From NCBI GenBank assembly GCA_018433595.1, contig JAHDQY010000009.1, positions 124,001 to 188,000 on the forward strand: a DNA stretch of 64,000 bases. Reading direction: 5' to 3'. Origin of the DNA: Synergistales bacterium (GTDB lineage: Bacteria > Synergistota > Synergistia > Synergistales > Aminithiophilaceae). Below, piece after piece: positions 60,472 through 64,000 of this stretch (the first letter of the stretch is position 1; every line of letters begins with the position of its first letter). Both the position numbers and the translations under genes were made by a program. Below the pieces are notes generated by a model that worked only from the letters and a program-made list of their open reading frames with translations, was not told the DNA's origin and ran no database searches.

Positions 60472-61766
60472 TCGAAAGATATCAGACGGAACTCATGAAC
60501 CAAATCTGGTCCGAGCGAAATAAATTCCAGACGTGGCTCAATGTGGAGCTTGCCGTCTGCCGGGTCTGGAACGAAAAAGGCGTTATCCCTGATGAGGCTT
60601 TGGCGGAGATTGTCGATCGAGCCGACTTCGATGTTCAACGGATCGCTGAAATAGAATCCCAGGTGCATCACGACATGATTGCTTTTGTAAGCAGCGTTTC
60701 GGAAAAGATCGGCGATGCCGGACGATTTGTCCATCTGGGCCTGACGAGCAGCGATGTCCTTGATACGGCCTCGGCGCTCCTCCTGCGACAAAGCCTTGAT
60801 GTCGTCATCGAAGAGACGGAGGGACTGGCTGCGGATCTCCTCGATCAGGCATGGCGCTACAAGGAAACTCTCTGTGTCGGGAGAACTCACGGAATTCACG
60901 GAGAACCCACGACCTTCGGCCTTAAGCTGTTGAATCACTACGATCAGTTGACTCATGACCTGCGACGGCTTTGCGCTGCCCGGGAAAGCATCGGTTACGG
61001 CAAGATGTCGGGGGCTGTCGGAACCTATGCCCACTGTGCCCCTGAAATCGAAGCCAGGGTTTGTGCCCTTCTGGGGATCAAGGCCGCTCCCATTTCAACG
61101 CAGGTGATTCAGCGAGATCGCCATGGTGAAGTCATGATGACTCTTTCTTTGCTGGGAACGGCCCTGGAGCGGCTGAGCCTGGAGATTCGCCATCTCCAGC
61201 GGACGGAAGTCAGGGAGGCTTTTGAACCTTTCGGGAAGGGCCAAAAGGGCTCGTCCGCCATGCCGCACAAAAGGAATCCCATCCTCTGCGAGCGCGTCTG
61301 TGGTATGGCGCGCCTGCTTCGCGCTTACGGACAGACTGCCTTGGAGAACGTCGCCCTCTGGCATGAGCGGGATATCAGCCATTCCTCGGTGGAGCGTATT
61401 ATCTGGCCCGATGCCTTTCACCTGGTGCATTATGCCCTTCGCATCAGCCGGAAAATCGTCAGGAACCTCGAAGTCGACGAAGCACGCATGAAGCAGAACC
61501 TGGAAATGACACAGGGCCTCGTTTTCAGTCAAAGGGTTCTGCTCGAGCTCGTTGAACGTTTTGGCCTGAGTCGCGAGGAAGCCTACAGCATCGTTCAGGA
61601 ACAGGCGATGCGCTGCTGGCGGGGAGAGGGACATTTCCGAGACCTCCTTCTTGCCGATGCCAGGTTGAAAAACCGCCTTTCCAGTCTGCAAATGGAGGCG
61701 CTTTTTGATGTGGGGCATTATACTCGGTACGTGGATACGATTTTTTCCCGTTTCCCAAAGTCATGA
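60468..61766 (+). CDS. purB: Adenylosuccinate lyase
   Basis: Acts twice in purine synthesis, cleaving SAICAR and adenylosuccinate to release fumarate. It has 432 residues; FVHLGLTSSDVLDT near residue 85, GRTHGIHGEPTTFGLK near residue 142, and signature KGSSAMPHKRNP near residue 262. ATG 60468 overlaps the DUF4416 stop. PurR (9.4 kb) is a candidate regulator, but no PurBox was identified by eye. Confidence 0.97.
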   Translation: MIERYQTELMNQIWSERNKFQTWLNVELAVCRVWNEKGVIPDEALAEIVDRADFDVQRIAEIESQVHHDMIAFVSSVSEKIGDAGRFVHLGLTSSDVLDTASALLLRQSLDVVIEETEGLAADLLDQAWRYKETLCVGRTHGIHGEPTTFGLKLLNHYDQLTHDLRRLCAARESIGYGKMSGAVGTYAHCAPEIEARVCALLGIKAAPISTQVIQRDRHGEVMMTLSLLGTALERLSLEIRHLQRTEVREAFEPFGKGQKGSSAMPHKRNPILCERVCGMARLLRAYGQTALENVALWHERDISHSSVERIIWPDAFHLVHYALRISRKIVRNLEVDEARMKQNLEMTQGLVFSQRVLLELVERFGLSREEAYSIVQEQAMRCWRGEGHFRDLLLADARLKNRLSSLQMEALFDVGHYTRYVDTIFSRFPKS

Positions 61767-61807
61767 GCCCGATCGGCTCGTGAGTCTCCTAGGAGGTGTG
61801 GGTTACC

Positions 61808-62794
61808 ATGTCTGTCCCTGAGAGAAACATGGCCCTTGAATTGGTGAGAGCGACGGAATCAGCGGCGATGGCGGCTGGACGGTGGATGGGACGAGGGGAT
61901 AAAAACGGAGCCGATCAGGCGGCGGTTGATGCCATGCGCTTCATGCTCAATACCATTGCCATGGAGGGCATTGTCGTTATCGGCGAGGGGGAGAAGGACG
62001 AGGCTCCCATGCTCTTCAACGGAGAACATCTGGGTACGGGGACGGAGCCGCAAGTGGACATCGCTGTCGATCCCATCGACGGAACCCGCCTTTGCGCCTT
62101 GGGGCGTCCCAACTCGGTCAGCGTTGTTGCCGTCGGCGAGAGGGGAACCTTTTTCGATCCCAAGCACATTTTCTATATGAACAAATTGGCGACAGGCCCC
62201 AGCGCAGCCGACGCCATCGACATTACCCTGCCGATCGAGGAAAACATCGCCCGCGTCGCCGAGGCGAAGCACAAACAGGCTCGCGATGTGACAGCCGTTG
62301 TCCTTGACAGGCCTCGCCATGAAGAACTGATCGCCGCGATCCGTTCCACCGGGGCCAGGATCCGCCTTATCCCTGACGGCGATGTGGCTGGAGCGCTCAT
62401 GACCTGCAAAGAGGAGAGCGGCATCGATCTTCTGGCCGGAGTCGGGGGATCTCCCGAAGCCGTCATTTCCGCCGCGGCCCTTAAGTGCGTCGGCGGCAAC
62501 ATCCAGTGCACCCTTTGGCCTCGCAATGCCGAGGAGGCCGAGAAGTGCCGCGAAGTTGGTTTGGACCTCGATGCCGTCCTGTCGCTGGAGGATCTCGTCA
62601 AAGGAGAGAACGTTTTCTTTGCGGCCACGGGAGTGACCGACGGAGAGCTTCTTAAGGGAGTCCGCTACGAAGGAAAAAGAATCAGGACGACATCCTTGGT
62701 CATGCGGGCTAAAAGCGGCACAATCCGCTATGTCGAGGCGGTTCACAGCGCGGCAAAGCTTCGTAAAATCAGCGGGATCAACTATGATTCCTAG
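61808..62794 (+). CDS. glpX: Class II fructose-1,6-bisphosphatase
   Basis: Gluconeogenic phosphatase converting fructose-1,6-bisphosphate to fructose 6-phosphate. It has 328 residues; metal-binding blocks [13 protein letters not shown] near residue 57 and AVDPIDGT near residue 84, the sequence [14 protein letters not shown] near residue 213 and a conserved IQCTLWPR block. ATG 61808 is preceded by AGGAGG, but 11 nt away. It lies 41 nt after purB. No terminator is seen after it. Confidence 0.95.
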   Translation: MSVPERNMALELVRATESAAMAAGRWMGRGDKNGADQAAVDAMRFMLNTIAMEGIVVIGEGEKDEAPMLFNGEHLGTGTEPQVDIAVDPIDGTRLCALGRPNSVSVVAVGERGTFFDPKHIFYMNKLATGPSAADAIDITLPIEENIARVAEAKHKQARDVTAVVLDRPRHEELIAAIRSTGARIRLIPDGDVAGALMTCKEESGIDLLAGVGGSPEAVISAAALKCVGGNIQCTLWPRNAEEAEKCREVGLDLDAVLSLEDLVKGENVFFAATGVTDGELLKGVRYEGKRIRTTSLVMRAKSGTIRYVEAVHSAAKLRKISGINYDS

Positions 62795-62939
62795 GTTCCT
62801 GCCCATTTTTTGCTGAGGCTTGCCTTCTGCGGCTGTCGAAACGGTAGCATCACCCTGGAGCTAATCCGGAGCGGTTATCGCAAAAGAAACATTCACTTTT
62901 CTTATGCTGGTTTTTCTTTTGATTCAGATGCTATTTGCC

Positions 62940-62949
62940 GGGGGGGGGG
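62940..62949 (+). repeat. Homopolymeric G10 tract
   Basis: Ten consecutive G just upstream of the likely TTG start of the last gene. An upstream ATG frame (62904, MLVFLLIQMLF) reads into it out of frame with that gene; one more or two fewer G would join them. Confidence 0.7.
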
Positions 62950-62956
62950 AACCAAT

Positions 62957-64000
62957 TTGTCTCATCCAAAAAGGGAAACTCGACGTTTTCCCCCGGAAAG
63001 GGCGGTCGCAGCTGAAAGGGTTGGGGTCCCTTGGCTTAAACTCCTTGGGGAGATTGATACCCCTTTATCTGGGTACTCGGACCGGACCCGACAGAATGCC
63101 ATCGACATCTGGGGAGTATCGCGGGACCTGACGCCCCTTGGCGCTTTCGACGGAAGGGCTTCGACTGATTCAGCAGAGCAGCCGGCGACGCATGATTTGC
63201 CCTGGGCCCATGCGTTGATTGTCTCCTCTGGCGCTCAGGTGAAAGAAACTCATTCCGAAACGTCTTTCACGAAACCGGAACAACCGTCGGAGGCTGAAGC
63301 GGAAGCGATTTCTGAGGCGAAGGAAGCCTTGTCCGTTGAGATATTGCCCGATGCGTCTTTCCCACCTGCTAAAGACGAGGAAAGCCCTGCCGCTCGCTTT
63401 CAAGGGAATGGCGTTGATGAAAAGGGTGAAGAGGATGAACCGGATGTCGTCGCGTCGCCTCCCGATGAGGGAGTTTTTTCTGAGGCGACGGGGGCCTTGT
63501 CTGTGGAGGTTCCGTCCGCTGCACCTCTTTTCTCCGCCTCGGACGAAGAAAGTCCCGCAACCTTCCGGAGCGATGAACAGGATCCCTCTCTACTCATTCG
63601 GATCCTTTCAGGTCAGGGGAAATCCTTCGATCCGTCGGTTTTTGATGACGAGGCGGCCGATTCCGCTTCCCCGGAGAGTCCCTCAGAAACAGACGCAGTG
63701 GAACCGATTCCCTTGAGGGTCTTGGTGGAGAGCCCCGCCCTGGAAGCCTCTCAAGAAGGGGATGCCGACGCCACATCCGGGGGCGAGGAGAACCCGGCAG
63801 CTTTGTTGTTGCCGGCTTCTCCGAAAGAACGTTCTCCCCTTCATCGACGGCGGGTGATATGGGGCATCGCCTTCGTGGCCTTGTCCCTAACGGTAGGTGG
63901 CGGATATCTCTATTTTCAAAAGAGCCTGCTTCCTCGGAAGTGGCAGATCGCCGTTCAGACAGCCGTTGAACGGGGCGACCTCCCTTCCGCCAGGCTTTTT
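62957..64000 (+). CDS. Acidic, membrane-anchored protein (truncated by window edge)
   Basis: Open reading frame with no stop from here to the right edge (348 codons visible). TTG 62957 is the first plausible start, 7 nt after a G10 tract that may act as its Shine-Dalgarno; the true start may differ. The N-terminal ~275 residues are Glu/Asp/Ser/Pro-rich and likely disordered, with an imperfect repeat (EALSVEI...DEESPA and GALSVEV...DEESPA, 56 codons apart). A single hydrophobic helix near residue 300 (GIAFVALSLTVGGGYLYF) follows HRRR, so an N-in topology is likely, and a C-terminal part, possibly a repeat domain, starts at the edge. No family assigned. Confidence 0.7.
   Translation, partial: MSHPKRETRRFPPERAVAAERVGVPWLKLLGEIDTPLSGYSDRTRQNAIDIWGVSRDLTPLGAFDGRASTDSAEQPATHDLPWAHALIVSSGAQVKETHSETSFTKPEQPSEAEAEAISEAKEALSVEILPDASFPPAKDEESPAARFQGNGVDEKGEEDEPDVVASPPDEGVFSEATGALSVEVPSAAPLFSASDEESPATFRSDEQDPSLLIRILSGQGKSFDPSVFDDEAADSASPESPSETDAVEPIPLRVLVESPALEASQEGDADATSGGEENPAALLLPASPKERSPLHRRRVIWGIAFVALSLTVGGGYLYFQKSLLPRKWQIAVQTAVERGDLPSARLF

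Noticed and set aside
62795-62956. Gap after glpX
   Set aside because: No convincing terminator or -35/-10 pair was found apart from the G tract, so only the tract is reported.
1-64000. CRISPR array, rRNA, tRNA-Sec (selC)
   Set aside because: No regularly spaced repeats, no rRNA sequence and no tRNA with a UCA anticodon were found by eye; short or divergent ones could be missed.

Overview
The window (64 kb, GC-rich, almost wholly coding) is ordinary chromosome: dense runs of housekeeping genes with very short or overlapping junctions, two tRNAs, and no complete mobile element, rRNA operon or CRISPR array. The gene content suggests a diderm anaerobe outside the Proteobacteria, most likely Synergistota (inference). 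Firmicute-like traits are present: the FapR-plsX-fabH-fabK fatty-acid operon, tmk-yaaR-holB-ricT, RemA, Veg, a Bacillus-type PurR and a pyrR-B-C-K-D-F-E operon. They sit beside genes that imply an outer membrane (mlaE-mlaF-mlaD, with an MlaD that ends in a barrel-like segment). A Thermotoga-type Fe-S TrpS, a one-cluster ferredoxin, acetate kinase and a full selenium pathway fit anaerobic metabolism.

Layout. 1-8.1 kb: the end of lepA, hemW and an unknown gene; then yedF and pncA on the minus strand, divergent from selA-selB (selenocysteine synthesis and decoding). 8.1-14.5 kb: veg, ispE, purR, ferredoxin, tRNA(CAU), a Nif3-family gene, trpS, scpA-scpB and an RsuA-type pseudouridine synthase. 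14.5-24.7 kb: an HDOD gene, cmk, plsC, hflX, yicC, remA, gmk, rpoZ, coaBC, a helicase-degenerate priA, der and HU. 24.7-31.6 kb: rsmA and tRNA-Pro (minus), trmB-trmO-rsmD-coaD, tmcAL (minus), ackA, a YceD-family gene and rpmF. 31.6-39.4 kb: fapR-plsX-fabH-fabK-fabD-fabG-acpP-fabF-rnc behind a promoter with a FapR operator. 39.4-45.3 kb: the pyr operon behind an attenuator that lies inside a 36-codon leader frame. 45.3-49.3 kb: a folD-like gene with altered active-site residues, a TroA-fold-like gene, then selD and birA on the minus strand. 49.3-55.2 kb: prfB with its programmed frameshift, an S55 peptidase and mlaEFD. 55.2-64 kb: tmk, yaaR, holB, ricT, ftsY, two uncharacterised genes, purB, glpX, and the start of an acidic membrane-anchored protein that runs off the right edge.

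Two recoding events are readable directly. selD has an in-frame UGA at the catalytic cysteine position, followed by a SECIS-like hairpin, so selenophosphate synthetase here is itself a selenoprotein; selA and selB are present about 40 kb away. prfB needs a +1 shift at CUU-UGA-C to make the 366-residue RF2. Regulation visible in the sequence includes a FapR box, a pyr attenuator, overlapping divergent birA/prfB promoters and several clear sigma70-type promoters and intrinsic terminators. The less ordinary points are the predicted envelope-spanning MlaD linked to an S55 peptidase, the FolD-like protein, the motor-less PriA, and a G10 tract at the start of the last gene.
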